This document shows, in pieces, positions 32,701-44,603 of a DNA stretch of 64,000 nt. Each line of letters starts with the position of its first letter. Position 1 is the first letter of the stretch. The notes below the pieces were generated by a model. That model was not told the DNA's origin. It did not search any database and worked only from the letters and a program-made list of their open reading frames with translations. The DNA comes from Agrocybe praecox (lineage: Eukaryota; Basidiomycota; Agaricomycetes; Agaricales; Agrocybaceae), in assembly GCA_964017145.1 (NCBI GenBank), contig OZ024851.1:868001-932000 (forward strand), written 5' to 3'. The position numbers and the translations under genes are program-made.

Positions 32701-33473
32701 ATCGATATCCATACCCACATCACACGGCCATTTCTAGGTTTGTGGAGCTCAGGTACTCGGAATCGCAAGGGAAGGTCTCCTCAGCAACTGTGTATGACGT
32801 CAGGGCTTGCGAAAAAGACCCCATCCACGATGTCATCAAGAAGAGCACCACTCGCTCCGTAATAAATGTGGATCCAAATCTGGTTGATTCCATCCCCGAA
32901 AACGAACACCTTCTCTACGTCGGCTCTGACAGTAGAAAAGAGCCTGTATTCGTTCAACGGAATCGGGAGCGATGGTGGGACCAACAAACAAGCAATGCTT
33001 CAACGTTTTACTTCTCTCCACAAGCAGTGGACTTTAATGGGCAATTCATTGTCGGCCATCAATCAAGAATTGCACACATATTCATATCCCTCATAACCCA
33101 ATCCCGCCTCCGACTGAGCTTGCTGCACAGGCACCTTTGGCATGGTGTGTCTGTTTCTATTCAAGAGAACGGCGAGGAACGTCGCCGCATCTCCACTGAG
33201 GAAATTCCAGTACAACCCAGATGGCAGGAATTCGAGTTGGACCAGTTTGAGCCAGGGAGGCATGAGCTGGAATTGGTTGTGGGCGGTGATGGAGAGTATT
33301 GGCTCAGGGACATTCTCATCGAGTTCTTCGACGATCTACCCTCACATCCTTCTGTGGACAAGGATGGTGGCAATCTAGCAAACATGGTAGAGCATGCAGA
33401 TGCAGATGCAGATCCGAGCGCAATACAAGACGCAGATGTGGAGGAAGACACCCTGGAGACACCCGGAATGTGA
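29712..33473 (+). CDS. Family-A large multi-pass membrane protein, copy 2, 1253 aa
   Basis: Intact 1253-codon ORF with the same architecture as copy 1: five N-terminal membrane segments, a polar loop, a long soluble region with a coiled-coil-like stretch, and a beta-rich C-terminal domain with FELDQFEPGRHELELVVGG. The extra ~150 residues lie in the polar loop between membrane segments 3 and 4, where a 57-residue unit (LTQPMDGTNELEMGSTDELE... to QELHDEH) is repeated twice in full, plus flanking partial units. The loop is strongly acidic as a result. The tail ends DTLETPGM, unlike copies 1 and 3. No catalytic motif was recognised. Confidence 0.85.
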   Translation: MSTDPTQNVGTTLTGGIQDVAALLPLLGTDQCEQHVGSALHGGYLYAAAAPLSIFGCLGIVKAGISILISSISIPTISFSLHPFTVTFFKEQWSGARTLNNAGFKPAGTVAPLIAIDGKRYKAETRLIQILDEKHIDNPENLSIEWKSRDWNVSLVLFTMVAGVMSGTPYIALLLQKSGPSLTHTPWIFPLLRTIGSCLTAVCCQFLIQSRVISLMKNRIVFMVMNRVLIDDLSKHNKVEMDSWLKQFLRWDVDLPAEECLWSLKQFLSSSFTQPMDSADELEDHASIAMSTLSSSNPQDISRQSQELHDEHLTQPMDGTNELEMGSTDELEVDSDDELEDYTSIAMSTLSSSNPQDISRQSQELHDEHLTQPMDGTNELEMGSTDELEVDSDDELEDYTSIAMSTLSSSNPQDISRQSQELHDEHLTQPMGSSNKREDHTSIAMSTISFTNPRDISRQLQKLHDEHFANPAFDHAFMLISWVILCLSLPATVAGYIGCFTLVSNSQENGPLIWLGLEAALSIFRIVVWASNPSSDEETYINVNLKLTEDQPFVTTEKNDKVIESTRTLALVPERRFLEWITPYTGPLEQFQSPENLALYFTLTATDAKQKRLYMTVFDFNKRIAVTLHREQEGFVYVGADVTFNDIASEMEAFLQSVIVEKHPWRTNDVILFDKLVKYYESIMHALNRTHLHSRAPDNPQLDAPPITRATLRWKWSLLPKQNESDNQSRDQGLEPPSATQHDQLYLDRGSEHHLKTKLIKHWTRWIVDDMRNIRSDAQNDCHHALADATSEKAKWELTELDFQLACEWTRRELSLISSSMKLEGILKQRMDECIDKVANEQGKGRLKEWMSSEFVIGQRNRLEKEREEAKERMEKEMKGANERAKGEGRPWGDQERFSPQDQWDAGLKFIDKQWSAGIEGGHSALENAVYELDKLVKKEAPPWALYGLDGTRLTFVKQFRQRFEHWHPQHANERLEMDATIERISEADREHLDNAYRYPYPHHTAISRFVELRYSESQGKVSSATVYDVRACEKDPIHDVIKKSTTRSVINVDPNLVDSIPENEHLLYVGSDSRKEPVFVQRNRERWWDQQTSNASTFYFSPQAVDFNGQFIVGHQSRIAHIFISLITQSRLRLSLLHRHLWHGVSVSIQENGEERRRISTEEIPVQPRWQEFELDQFEPGRHELELVVGGDGEYWLRDILIEFFDDLPSHPSVDKDGGNLANMVEHADADADPSAIQDADVEEDTLETPGM
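30648..30989 (+). repeat. Two tandem 171-bp (57-codon) in-frame repeats inside the copy-2 gene
   Basis: Units 30648-30818 and 30819-30989 appear virtually identical, encoding residues 313-369 and 370-426. A shorter degenerate unit precedes them and another follows. Copies 1, 3 and 4 carry one or two short versions, so unit number varies between paralogues. Confidence 0.92.
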
Positions 33474-34699
33474 ATGCTGTGTCCCCTGCCCTCGAAAATG
33501 ACGTACCCTCTTCGTAGCCTTCATCCGGAAACATGTATACTTTTCCACATCTACTTTATTGTATGGCGCCTTTGGATCGTCGTAGACCTTTCTTCAGCTG
33601 CATTGCCTGTACTCAAGTTTCTGTAGAATAAGTGTTATAAATTAAGCTCGAATGTATCTCAGTTGCGATGTCAGACTCAAGAGTCAGATTTGCGGCCAAT
33701 CACAACCTTAAACGACTGGGTTGAGGGATGAACTATACCGAACTGAGAGTAGTAGTCGGAGTATTTTACCCCTTCGCTCCAGTTTTGAGACTGATTTTGT
33801 GAGCGATGTATTCGCTCCTCCATTTGTTCGCAGAAAGAAGCATAATAATGACAATAAATTATCAAAATTGTACTCGAAAAACCATGATATTGCCGTACCA
33901 CCGACAAAACACGGATCCGGCGGCGGTGTTCGGTTTGGATTGAGTTGGACTAGGAAGGAATATAGCCCATAAACGAATGAACCCGTAAGTCTTTCATTTC
34001 TTGTATTTCGAAGAATCCCCCACTACTAACCAATTTATTTCGACATTCGTAGGTTCATTCCTTATCATACTACTGATGGGTTCATTATCAAACACCCCCC
34101 AGTACACAAAAACGCTCACCAATTTTGACAGCGAAACGATGGACAGGGCGGCGGGCGCCTGCTAGCGAAGGGCGAAATGGGATAGGCAGAGTATCTGACT
34201 TGTCTTCCTACAGAGTTGACCAAGGATTGGCGCTCAACATCAACCTTCACGCGGTATTTAACAAATCCAGAATTTATGAGACCATCCACATCCAACGACG
34301 AGTCACGATAAAATGATATATTCGGTCCTCGACGTTCAACGGGTCCATGGTTTAGCTACGAAAAGACACCGTGTGAACCGATTTAATATTTCCGGCGTTA
34401 TATCTTTCTTGTATGCATCGATCCAACTTCAATAATGGTTACAACAGACGTGTTGGTGAGATTAAATTTGAACCGCATGATATATCAAAAATAGAATTTG
34501 TATTTATATTTCTGAATACGACAGAGGAGATACCGACAACAGAAGTGAAGTTGAAACCGCGCTCGCCCTGAAGACGGTGTGTTGGCGGTTCACACATAAT
34601 TGATGTTCGAAAGGTGTGGGGGAAGAGTGTTGATGTGCGTAGTGTTCGTGATCCTGGCGGTGGATAGCAATTATCTTGTTAATGGTAATCTGGACGAGG

Positions 34700-36147
34700 G
34701 ACCTAGGCGGGGAAGAGGAGGTAGTGGAGTGTATCAGCGTACACGTCCGAATTCAACGTGAATGTGATGTTGTTCTAGAGTCAAACCTCGAAGAGGGTTA
34801 TGGGAGGTGGCGACGGCGACGGCGACACAGAGAGTGACACGACTATCAAGTACAGGTGGTGACAACGAGTAGGAGAAGGGAGACACTTGGGAGGGTCGTA
34901 TTATTACGCGACTTGAGGGCCACGATATCATTGATGCTTTTGATTGGTCGTGTTGGTAAACGTAGCGTTCGATTTAAATGTGCAAGTCCAGATATCCAGC
35001 CTAGATGAATTGAAAGGTCAATTCGCAATACACGACCGTCCCAACTCCCTGCCAACCATCACTACCTCCCTCTGTCTAATCAATCTTCCTCCCCCTGAAC
35101 CTCCGAGCCCTATACACCTGCCTCTTCAAGCCTTCCTTTCCAACGTCACTAACCCACTTCAACCCATATCCCCAATCGTTGGCCCAGATCACCCTATAAA
35201 CCTCCCCAAGCCAAAACACCGCCTATCTCCCCACCGCAATTGTCCAGTACGATGACGTTTAATATGGTTCCCTTCCCTCGGTGGGCCTCGACAGCGGGAT
35301 GACCAACGAAAAAAAATGCATTCTTTGCAGCAAAAATGCGGCAGCATCGAGTCGCCAGGGACGATAAGCATCAACCAGGAGCATCGTGTCAACATGAATA
35401 ACTCCGGATGTACTTGCGCTTGTGGACTTGGAGGGCCTGAGACAGGTCGTTTTGACGTTGAGATTCGGGCATGCGAAGTCGGAGCGTTAAGACGAGTTGA
35501 CCAGGGGAGGGAGGAGCCAAACACAAGTTGAAAGTAATTAAGTGCATACTTTCTTCTTCTTTCGCGTGTGGATCGTTGACGTATGGAGGCGTAGATGAGG
35601 CGGATGAAGGGAAATCCGGCCGTTCGCGATACCAGTCGTCGCGTTTTGTGTTGGCTCTCATGGTAATGGCGATTTTGGCGAGAGCAAGTGACAGCCGCGA
35701 AGAGGAAGGTGGGGGTGTTATTCCAATTGATACACCGACATCGGCGTTGGCGTTCACACTCGATGTTTCGATATTCAAGGTGAGGGTGAAATCTTGAGCG
35801 CTGACCGCCGAGCAGTGAGGGAGTGAGGCATTCAGGAGCGCATGGAGAACAAGGGCGGGCCAGTGACGAGAGATAGTGACGAGGACAAAGGTGATAAATT
35901 ATCGAGGGCGTGTCGTGGATCCAGACGACGACAAGGAAGGACGCACGATCGTCAAGCGGAGTGAATAGATGGGGTGGCAGTCCCCATACCATTCGATAAT
36001 TTTCTGACATAACTTTTGCTGGGGAACGGGAACAGCACTTCCTGACCTCTTTCGCCCATGCAACCCCAGCTCGACCTCTGCCCATGCACAACCATCCACG
36101 GCAAATATTCGCGGAATCGCGCCTATACAAGTAAAATATGACTCCAA
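34700..36147 (-). pseudogene. Minus-strand decayed gene block, copy 2
   Basis: Counterpart of 19930-21397. Here one minus frame is open for over 300 codons (36130-35189), but its coherent stretches (NVNANADVGVSIGITPPPSS, QALQVHKRKY) sit in a different frame (35778-35389), so the long frame is probably a by-product. No family was recognised. Confidence 0.45.
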
Positions 36148-37059
36148 TTCAAATTACGAATATGACAGAGGACGTACTGGCAACAGAAGCGAGGTTCTCT
36201 GAGAGATACAACAGATTAACAGCCGTGCTTGTCCCGCAGACGGTGCGTTGGAACTTGCAAATTTGTCACTTCGGAGAGCGTATAGTTGATGTTCAAAAGG
36301 TCGATGTGAGGCCAAATGACCTGTGTACAAGAAGATTGTCGGCAATGTCCTTGTAAAAGTGAGAAAGATGCAAAGGAGATGAAGGGAAGAAGAAACACCA
36401 ACTCACATTACAGTGTTTGTCTGTCACTGACCGCCCAGAGCATTTCAAAAGTATGGACAATCGACAGCGGGCATACTGAGAGATATATCGGCCTCGCGTG
36501 GGAAGACTAATAAAAGATAAATGAGCGCCTAGAGGTGGAAAAAAGAAAGAGTCTTGAACACGAGAGAAAGTGTCGGGGACAAAACATCGGCTGGACCTCT
36601 AATAACCAAACATTACAAGTTGATATCCATATTCGAGGACAGCAGACGCCGGTTGAATGAGTATGCAGTTTTTGTGAGTATTGTTGTTTCGAGAGGCATG
36701 ACCGAAAGCAGAGGACGGGGACCAGTTGTTGGTCTTGAATGTTTCCATATTTTTCCAATGCCGACGAAGCGGCACCGGTAGTGGTACCCCCGAGAATTCG
36801 ATGGCATCCCAAGCAAGCATGAGCACACACATGAAGCACAGCCACGTTCAAATTCAGAACTTGAGCGCTTCGGCTAAAATGATTAGGGCGCTTCAACTCT
36901 CGTGTGAGGTTCAAGGGGTCTCCAGGTATGACTCATACATAAACTGGAAGCCCTGTACTTCAAGCTTTCAAGATCAAGGCGGGTCAGAGCTTCGTTTCAA
37001 AGTCAGCCATCATTGAATAACAACATCATTAGAATCCGGGATGGCGCAGCTTGAGGTTG

Positions 37060-40000
37060 CTCTTCGTCTGACTTTTGCGCCAAAAATGTCAACGCACTAT
37101 CTGCCTTGAACCTATCTTGCCCGGTCATTTGCTTCACCCACTTTTAATACCGTCTTTCGTCAAATCCTGCATCCCATCTCACCAAATCACCCTCATCTCC
37201 TCACTCAATCACCTCCCAGCTGTCATCCCCTCCCGTCAATCCAACTCCACCTTCAATTGCGTTTTCCGAGCCTTGATCAACGTAGCTGACGAATAGCACA
37301 CCGTCGGATCTGATTCGCCGTCGGTATCCGTCGTTCTCCATTGGTTCACCTCCTCAATTCGTGAAGCTCGACGGTCAATACATCAAGTCGTCGTGCACAC
37401 GGGGGACGTTTTTGAGAACAGAGTTGGTATATGCGAGGCGTGCATTTTTTTTTTTCAAGTGCAAAGTGCCTATGTTGACCGAGGCAGCGAGTGCCGACGT
37501 TTGTTCGTTCGAGTACAGCAAACGCATGAAGGGCGAGCAAGCGACTGTAGTCGGGCTCGAGTCAAGGTGGAAAAGTCGTGCAAGTACGAATCACTCTGGA
37601 TGCAGATCGTAAGTGCCTTTCTGTTTGTGTGCATTCAATTCCACTCACCATTTCATTTCAAAGGTCTCATTCAGTCCAACGTCGTCCTCGCGTTCGACTT
37701 CGATTGAATGATCCACATATTCCACGGGCGTGCACATAGGATCCGTGTTTCGATAGCCGCACGGGATGGATGCGAGGCATATGTATTTGCGATTGGGAAG
37801 AGGGCCTGTTGGCAGGGACTACGACTACATAGTACGATGCAGCGGTTCAGTGGTAAGTCCGTTATTCTGTGTACGCATTGAATTCGTAACTCACCCTCTC
37901 GTTTCAAAGCTCTCGTTTATTCCAACGTCGCGGTTCCCCTGTGTTCGGTTTTGATTCAATGGTCTCAACATCGAACTTCGCTCATGCCTGTTATCCGGGC
38001 ATTCATGAACCACGGCGCAAGCACGCGGGGCGGCGACGATCAATTTCATTCTGTAGCCCAATCTTTGGCGTCCTTTATCGAGTTCCATCTCTATCCCCAG
38101 CCTCCTCCCACTCGTCATTCTTCCCGAACCGCTCCCCTTCCTCGTCGGGATCCGCAACCCACGCTCAAAATCTTGTTCATTCTCCCCCTTCTTCATTGTC
38201 ATCTTCTCCCATATGCCTCTCCATCAAACCCATCGTAAGCCATTAATGCCCCGGTCCCACAGGCTCAACCGCAAGTCTCAAGATCTCAACGTCAACGACG
38301 ACTCGCCCCAGGCCCTCCAACTTCATCTCGGGGCTGCTCTTTTCAGTCGTCTGGATCCACGCCCCGCCCTCAATGATCTCATCACATCGCTATATCTCTT
38401 TTTCGTCCCTGTTCTCCCATCTGCACAGGCCTTGACGCTTACATGGAATATTGAATCCGGACGCTGCCGTCGATACGTCAATTAGAATGATACCGCGACG
38501 TTCCTCTTCGCGCCTCTCGTCAAAACTAACCGTCACCGGAAACGCAAACAGGAGCTAGCGCGAGGATTGGTATCACAAATGGCCAGGCCTTTCCATTATC
38601 GTCATCTCCACCGTCCTGTTTCGCCTTTCCGGTTCCCTTTCGCCCATCTGCCATCTCCATTGATCATATCGTGATGCTTCGCTCCCATGGGTTCCTGTCT
38701 CACCGTCAGCGTCAACGACGACCCATCCCAGACCGTCCAAGGTCCCAAGAGCAAGTACCATACGCGGACCTATTCGCGTTAATACGATGTTCCTTGGCAG
38801 CTGGCCCTTGTCGTGGACCCGCGCGTTGGGGGTATGAGTTGGGAGGCTGGAGAGGCTGGACTTGGAGAGGGCGGGTTGAGGATTGAGTGAAGGGTCGACG
38901 TTAGAGGATTGTATCAACGATACAACGAAACCACCCCCGGCCTCCTCCTTCTCTACCATGACGCCGAGAAGCATATGCATACACTCCTCGTTTTGGAACC
39001 CTACAACCCTCAGTCGTCCTCGTTGGCATCCATGACCGATTGATTGATCCACTACCTTCCTCTTCTTGCCTGGCCTGGCCTTTTTATTTAAATTTTTATT
39101 TATCATCTTCAATCGGTGTCGCAAATAACACCATCGCTATCGCCATATATCAGTACCACCTCGAACACAACTATCACGAACGTTCGGTTCTCCTTGTCTA
39201 GCTCCATACTCCAAGTATGGGCCATGGCGCCTTGTTTCCTGGTCTTCCTCACTAACTCTTGCACTCCTCCGCCTCTCCTCACATAATATACGTCCCTCTC
39301 TACGGACAGTACCACGGGAATGTTCGCGTTGATGATTTGAAGAGAGAGGCGTGGATTAGGAAACAGCTTCAACGTCTCAACGAGGTTGTCATCGGTGAAC
39401 GTTTGAACCCCAGCACCGGGTCTCGTCCCGACCGACCGCATATAGGCATAGTGGTTGACATTCTTCTCATCTCTCCCCATCGGCACCCCACCTCGATCCT
39501 CCGCCCTATCAATACTGCCAGGGATACTGTCTCGTCATGGCGCCAGCAAGATGTCAGCGTCAGCGACACGGACATATCCACACCATCTGCCATCGTCTCC
39601 TCTCGCCGCCAGGAGGTCTGTGCCATTACCAACATGCTCGTTACGGGTCGTCTCGCTTGGATAGCAGAATCGACGGCCGAATAGTGTCGCTCCGACGAGT
39701 TCGAAGGGGCTGGATCGTGCAGTGCGGCGTGCACTGAAGGACATTGGTGTGAAAGAAGATCCATGCGAAGAGAGTGTTGCCGTGCACGACGATGAACGGT
39801 CTCGTTCGTATCAGAGCAGGTCGGGACGGTCGCATTGATTCTACGCGGATCGAAAATCGAACCTCGTGAGTCTCGCTCGTTGATTTGGAAATGCAAACAA
39901 CTCACCATTTTATCCAAGGACCGGTTTACCTTCATTCGAACGTTTCGATATCTTTGCAGCACCAGCACCAGCAGCAGAGCCTACACCAGCATCAGAACTA

Positions 40001-40882
40001 GCTACACCAGCAGCTACACCAACAAAACGGCTTATTAGAGCCGAGTTCTTTAGGATTCGCATTACCCCCTTGGTCATCCTCGTTCTCGCAACTGCAGTTC
40101 TCGCCTGAGCGTCTGCATCATCATCACCATCATTTTCAGCAACATCAGCAGCAACAACAACCTCAGCATCAACCTCAGCAAAGCGACCAGCAGCAGCAGC
40201 ACCATGCACCCCACCTAGCAGACACACTATCACCCATGGGAACCACCAGACATACCCCTCCCTCCTCCAACGCTAAAGCTATGACCAACGAAGATCGCGA
40301 AAAGGAGAAAAAGCACGCGCAGAAATCGCATGCTTAACCTTCTGTGGGATCCGTCTGAGGCCTGGGAAGGATGGGCATGGGAATTTTCTGGGTAGGGCTA
40401 GGAATCAGTCGGCGATGATGAATGGGTCTGCTCCTGCTGCTTCGATGCCGACGTCGGCCACACCACGTCCTATGCCCTCGCCCGAGGCGGTGTTGGCGTA
40501 TCAGATCCAGGAGCAACGGAAGATTTATCAGGGAATGGGTGTGAATGTGAACATGGGTATGAGTGCGGGCATGGGCATGAACATGAACATGTCGCCTGGA
40601 GGAAAATTTTCGACGTCAACCTCGTCCTCGATGACGGTATTATCTGAGGAGAGGACACGTGGGCAGGAGAGGTCTCGCTCGCCTTCGTATGTGCAGAGTC
40701 AGTTTGAGCGGCAGAGGCAGCTCTCTGAGGCGGAATTTACGCCTTATGGACCTCATTCTCTTCGGGATGGGGTCCAGCAGTATGCAAAGATCTTGTGCTC
40801 AATGTACCTCTCGCTACCTCCTTGCATCGAAAAACAATGGGTAAATGACAGGTGTGTATTTCCCAACTCGACCCTTCGATAA
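37060..40882 (+). pseudogene. Plus-strand decayed multi-frame gene, longest version
   Basis: Coding-like blocks follow in order with frame changes: FVKLDGQYI (37361), NVVLAFDFD then a stop where copy 3 reads on (37680-37710), SQDLNVNDDSPQALQLHLGA (~38275), a Trp-Asn-Ile-Glu block (~38440), HMHTLLVLEPYNPQSSSLAS (~38975), REAWIRKQLQRLNEVVIGER (~39345), SKGLDRAVRRALKDIGVKED (~39695), a His/Gln-rich low-complexity stretch with KAMTNEDREKEKKHAQKSH (~40110-40335), RMLNLLWDPSEAWEGWAWEF (~40329), and an open frame 40415-40882 with a Met/Gly/Asn-rich segment. Such ordered conservation implies a former long regulatory-type protein. Stops and shifts imply it is dead, or that I have missed introns. The family was not identified. 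Confidence 0.5.
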
Positions 40883-41959
40883 ATGACGCCAACTGCTCTT
40901 AAGCTCGTTCTGTACGTCTTCTACTAGTATTTCTCTATCGTGCCACACCGAACTGCCGTAAAGATCATGTCTATCATGTTCTTGGCATTCGCCAGCGAGT
41001 ACCCTATCCACCTTACGACAGGGGAATATGCCTACAGTAGGAAGCGCGCCTATGTACCATGCACTACGCTCCATAGTAGATTTCATACTATGCAGTATGC
41101 GTGTTTCGTAATTTCGTACCTATATCCGACAATATACAACTTACGGCCTCCATACATATCCTGTGTGCATTATCTACCTTACGACACATTCTTTTTGGGG
41201 CGTACTGCAGTCTATAGGCTTTATAATATGTCGTACCTAGATCACAGAATGAAATTTCCGCTTGAATTAATTTGTTAACATGTAAGAAATCATGAGATAC
41301 GGCTCAAGATCAATAGATAAGATAAGATAAAAACTGCGTAATTGTGATAAGAAATTCAAAATGCTGACGGGCGCTTAAATCTGATATATCGAAAATACAC
41401 CTTTATTGCGCTCTTTCCTCCACAAATAACACATTCATAGCATGAATATGATCTACACATACGTTCCAACGTATCCCGTGAGACGCCTTTGCACAGGGAG
41501 CTGATTATTTTGTGCTGCAATCCTCTCATTGATTTGAGCGCCATGTGTTGTAGTACATTGAATTTGTTGTATTTCAGCTAGATTATGGTTTTAACCACCA
41601 TAATAAACATAGTAAAATATATCTTACTCACCAAAAAAAGTTGCGGCTCACAGGGTGCACTATAATGTATGGTTTTCCTCATGCTCTTTTCCTTCCCGGA
41701 TTCACAACAAAATAACTTACGAAAAAGCACCGCCCTTTCTCTAACGCAGGTCCGAATAGAGGTAACGTACTCGGCTAAAAACACTTCAGAAGACGCGTTA
41801 GCTCCCGAATCAAGTTCTCGACCTGTACGAGTACATACACCCTCCCTGTACATTCAATAAATTCGATTTTCTTGTCATTCCAACCAATCTGTGAGTGATA
41901 TATGTACAGGTCACGCAAGTATCTATAAAATATTTACATTGAAGTAGCGACAAGTGTGG
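40883..41959. other. Unique AT-rich intergenic region, no supported gene
   Basis: Short frames on both strands, without motifs. Nothing structural was noticed. Confidence 0.35.
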
Positions 41960-41993
41960 CAATAGAGCCGCGCAAGAAGGATACATTCGTGAG

Positions 41994-43212
41994 ATGTTGA
42001 TTTGGGGCTCATTTCGGCTAACATGGGTTGACATCGAAAGCTTTGTTTTCACTGGTGTACCGAATACATTGGTTTGTAAAAATGTATATAAGCCTAGCTA
42101 CTTTGACTGGAAAGAACAACAGCTCATCGGAGCTTGTCTTCTCTCCTCTTTTCTCATCATCTATTCTCCGCTCGATACGAGCTCAACAAACACATACCTT
42201 GTAGCCAATGTTTCGTTTCGGAATTGGCAGACTGCGGCTCGTAGCAGACAATTCACGCTATATATGGTAAGTGCCCTCTGTTCAATATATGAAATTCAAC
42301 ACTTACGTTCACTCCTAGTTCGTTCAAACTCGATGACGGTGTTTGATTCACGCTGGATTCAACAAGGTGAGCGATTTTGACCTACGGCGAGCACAAAAAA
42401 TGACACTTTCAGCTCGATCCACAGCCCGCATGGTAAACTCGACTGCTTGGAGACACCCTGGTAAGTGATTTCGACCTCCGGCGAGCACGAAAATTGATAC
42501 TCACATGGATTGAAGCCCTCATCTTGCTGCACACGTCAACGGTGGAATCCTTCAAACGCGGCGCAGGGTTTCACGCTGTGGTAAGTCTTTTATCCTCGTC
42601 ATTGGACACTTACTTTGAAACCATCCTAGTTCATTTCGACGACCGCAGCACGATGAATTCTACTGTTGGAGAGACGCTAATAAGTCATTATGCCCTACTC
42701 TGAACACGAAAAGTGACACTTACATACGATGTAGCTCGATCCATGGCCCACACGGTGAAATCGAGTGCTTGGAGACACGCTGGTAAGTGTTCGCATGTTC
42801 CGTAGTGATTGACAACGATACTCACATGTGGATCCTTGGGATTGAAGCCCTCGCCGGCTCATCTTCCTGCACACGCCAACGATGGAATCACGAGTCCAAC
42901 GAACAGGGCTGGATAGAACGGTAAGTATTTACGGATTACAGCGAGCGTGACGAAGTGGAGACTTACACGCGACGGGATGGTAAGTATTCCGAAAATTGTC
43001 CAGAGATTGAAAAAAAGATACTTACATGCTCCACCTTGGAATTTTAGCCCTCGTTGTCCCACTCGATACACGTCAATCACAGGTATCCCTCAAATAAACA
43101 CGAACCACGGTCTGACACGATGGGTAAGTGTTTATGAACCAATGAAAAATGCGAGCTAGAGACTTACATGGATACCTGACCGATCCGATTCACACAATCC
43201 CACTGTTCACAG
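41994..43212 (+). other. Intron-dense transcript-like array of duplicated micro-exons
   Basis: A TATATAA box at 42085-42091 precedes a series of introns with GTAAGT/GTGAGC donors, CTTAC or CTCAC branch-like sites and AG acceptors: 42267-42318, 42367-42412, 42461-42515, 42581-42629, ~42680-42734 (donor ATAAGT), 42783-42847, ~42980-43047 and one starting 43124. Exons between them are 48-76 nt. Exon types recur: 42413-42460 resembles 42735-42782 (CTCGATCC...GCTTGGAGACAC), and 42516 resembles 42848 and 43048 (CCCTC...). The spliced product is not a long ORF: a start in exon 2 gives only about 57 codons. It may be a non-coding RNA, a decayed gene, or a gene whose true frame I missed. Confidence 0.5.
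42085..42091 (+). promoter_or_regulatory. TATA box of the micro-exon array
   Basis: TATATAA about 120 bp before the first ATG (42208), followed by a pyrimidine-rich stretch (CTTCTCTCCTCTTTTCTC) typical of fungal core promoters. Confidence 0.5.
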
Positions 43213-44603
43213 CACCCTCGGGTACCCATCCGTGACTTTATAGAATGCGTCTGAAACACGTAGATAGAGGACCGAGAGAGGTCAATGAATCGGAGCTACG
43301 GAGAGCGCGATAGTTATTTGAGGCGAACAGGGGGGCAAGCCGAGGATAACGCAGACGAGGATGATTTCAACTCGATCGAAAATGCGGAATTGTACGAGCG
43401 AACAGGCGTTCACTCGAAAGTCGGACCTAGGCATATATCAAGGGCAACTCTCGGCTTCAAAGCTGCCATTGAAATATTTGCGCGCATGTATTTACTTTTC
43501 AATTATTGTAAAACACGAAGGGGTACGCCTGTGACATATGCATCGCCGGAACCCTAACCTTGGAAAAATGGTGTACAGCTTAAATATTCATTAACCAGAG
43601 CAAAACGTGAGTTTTGAATAAACAAGTCTCATATATCACTGTAGGACGGTCGAAACTTCGACTTTCTCAAGTTTAAAGTGTCCAAAAGGACAGACTAGTC
43701 GTATAAATGTCTTCAAAGTATTTTCAAAGCCGAGAAGTGCCGAACATAATTCCAATCAGTCACACTGTCTCGCGGATCAGTCACAATATTGTATTTGCGT
43801 TGGCGTGGATTCTTTGAAGAATCTGGTTACTGAACAGACTCTAAGTATTCAAGCTCAAGTCTAACAAAGATATGGATCAATGAAGGATGACATCCGAGAG
43901 GATACATTCACATACAAGTTTCAAAAATTCGCCTTTTCTTCGGACACATCTCAATTGGAAACCTGAGACTTGAGATATCCAACAAACTCTCTTTGATACT
44001 TCTGATGGTTGAAACGAGTTGAAGGGTCGGCAAATGTTGAAAAGGTTGGGCAAAGCATCATCCTTGAGCAGAAGTTGCAAGTCATAACATACTGAGATTT
44101 GAAGTTATGTATGATTGTACCACTGAAAATCAAGGTCGTATAGATGAAACAAATCAGAAAGTCCTCTTACATGTACATGTGCAAGTACCCTAGTCGATCA
44201 TTTCCTGGTGTTTGCTTGGCGTGGTGCTAAGTGACTCCGGCGGAAAATTCGTGATACTCTTATGTTCTTCCTTCTCGTCCACCACCACCACCCTAGTTCA
44301 CCAATCCCGCACGACCTATATCAAAATTTCCTTCTGCATTCGCGCTGGGTCTTCCCTGTGCTTGTTGCTCGATTGCTAGAAAGGTGTCCCGGGAATAGGG
44401 GGTTGTGCACCGGGGGTGTATCTGGCGGCAGCTAACCATTGCGACCTGGTAGGCATTCCAGAGATAATGATAAACAAGAGTTTGAGGTGCCAACCAAGGG
44501 GGAGACGAAAGTGCACTGAATTAGAACAATACCGACCAAGACGGTAATTTGTAAACATCTGACCCTCGAGGTTCCAAGGTTGTCAGATAAGGTTGAACAT
44601 GTT
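43213..44603. other. Unique region before duplication copy 3, no supported gene
   Basis: A 90-codon plus frame (43285-43557) and several short minus frames have no motif. A (CCA)n run is at 44280-44292. Confidence 0.35.

Larger units (their letters stand above)
28798..39555 (+). repeat. Segmental duplication, copy 2 (longest)
   Basis: Begins CCCATCAATACCCTCC, as copy 1 does after the gap, and stays collinear with copy 1 to ~37053 and with copy 3 to 39555, where homology to copy 3 stops abruptly at GCCAGCAAGATGTC. The decayed gene crossing that point continues beyond 39555 only here, so this copy preserves more of the ancestral arrangement. Confidence 0.9.

Noticed and set aside
35189..36130. 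313-codon minus-strand ORF as an intact gene
   Set aside because: Counterparts in copies 1 and 3 are broken, and the segments conserved between copies sit in another frame. It is probably a by-product of a decayed gene.
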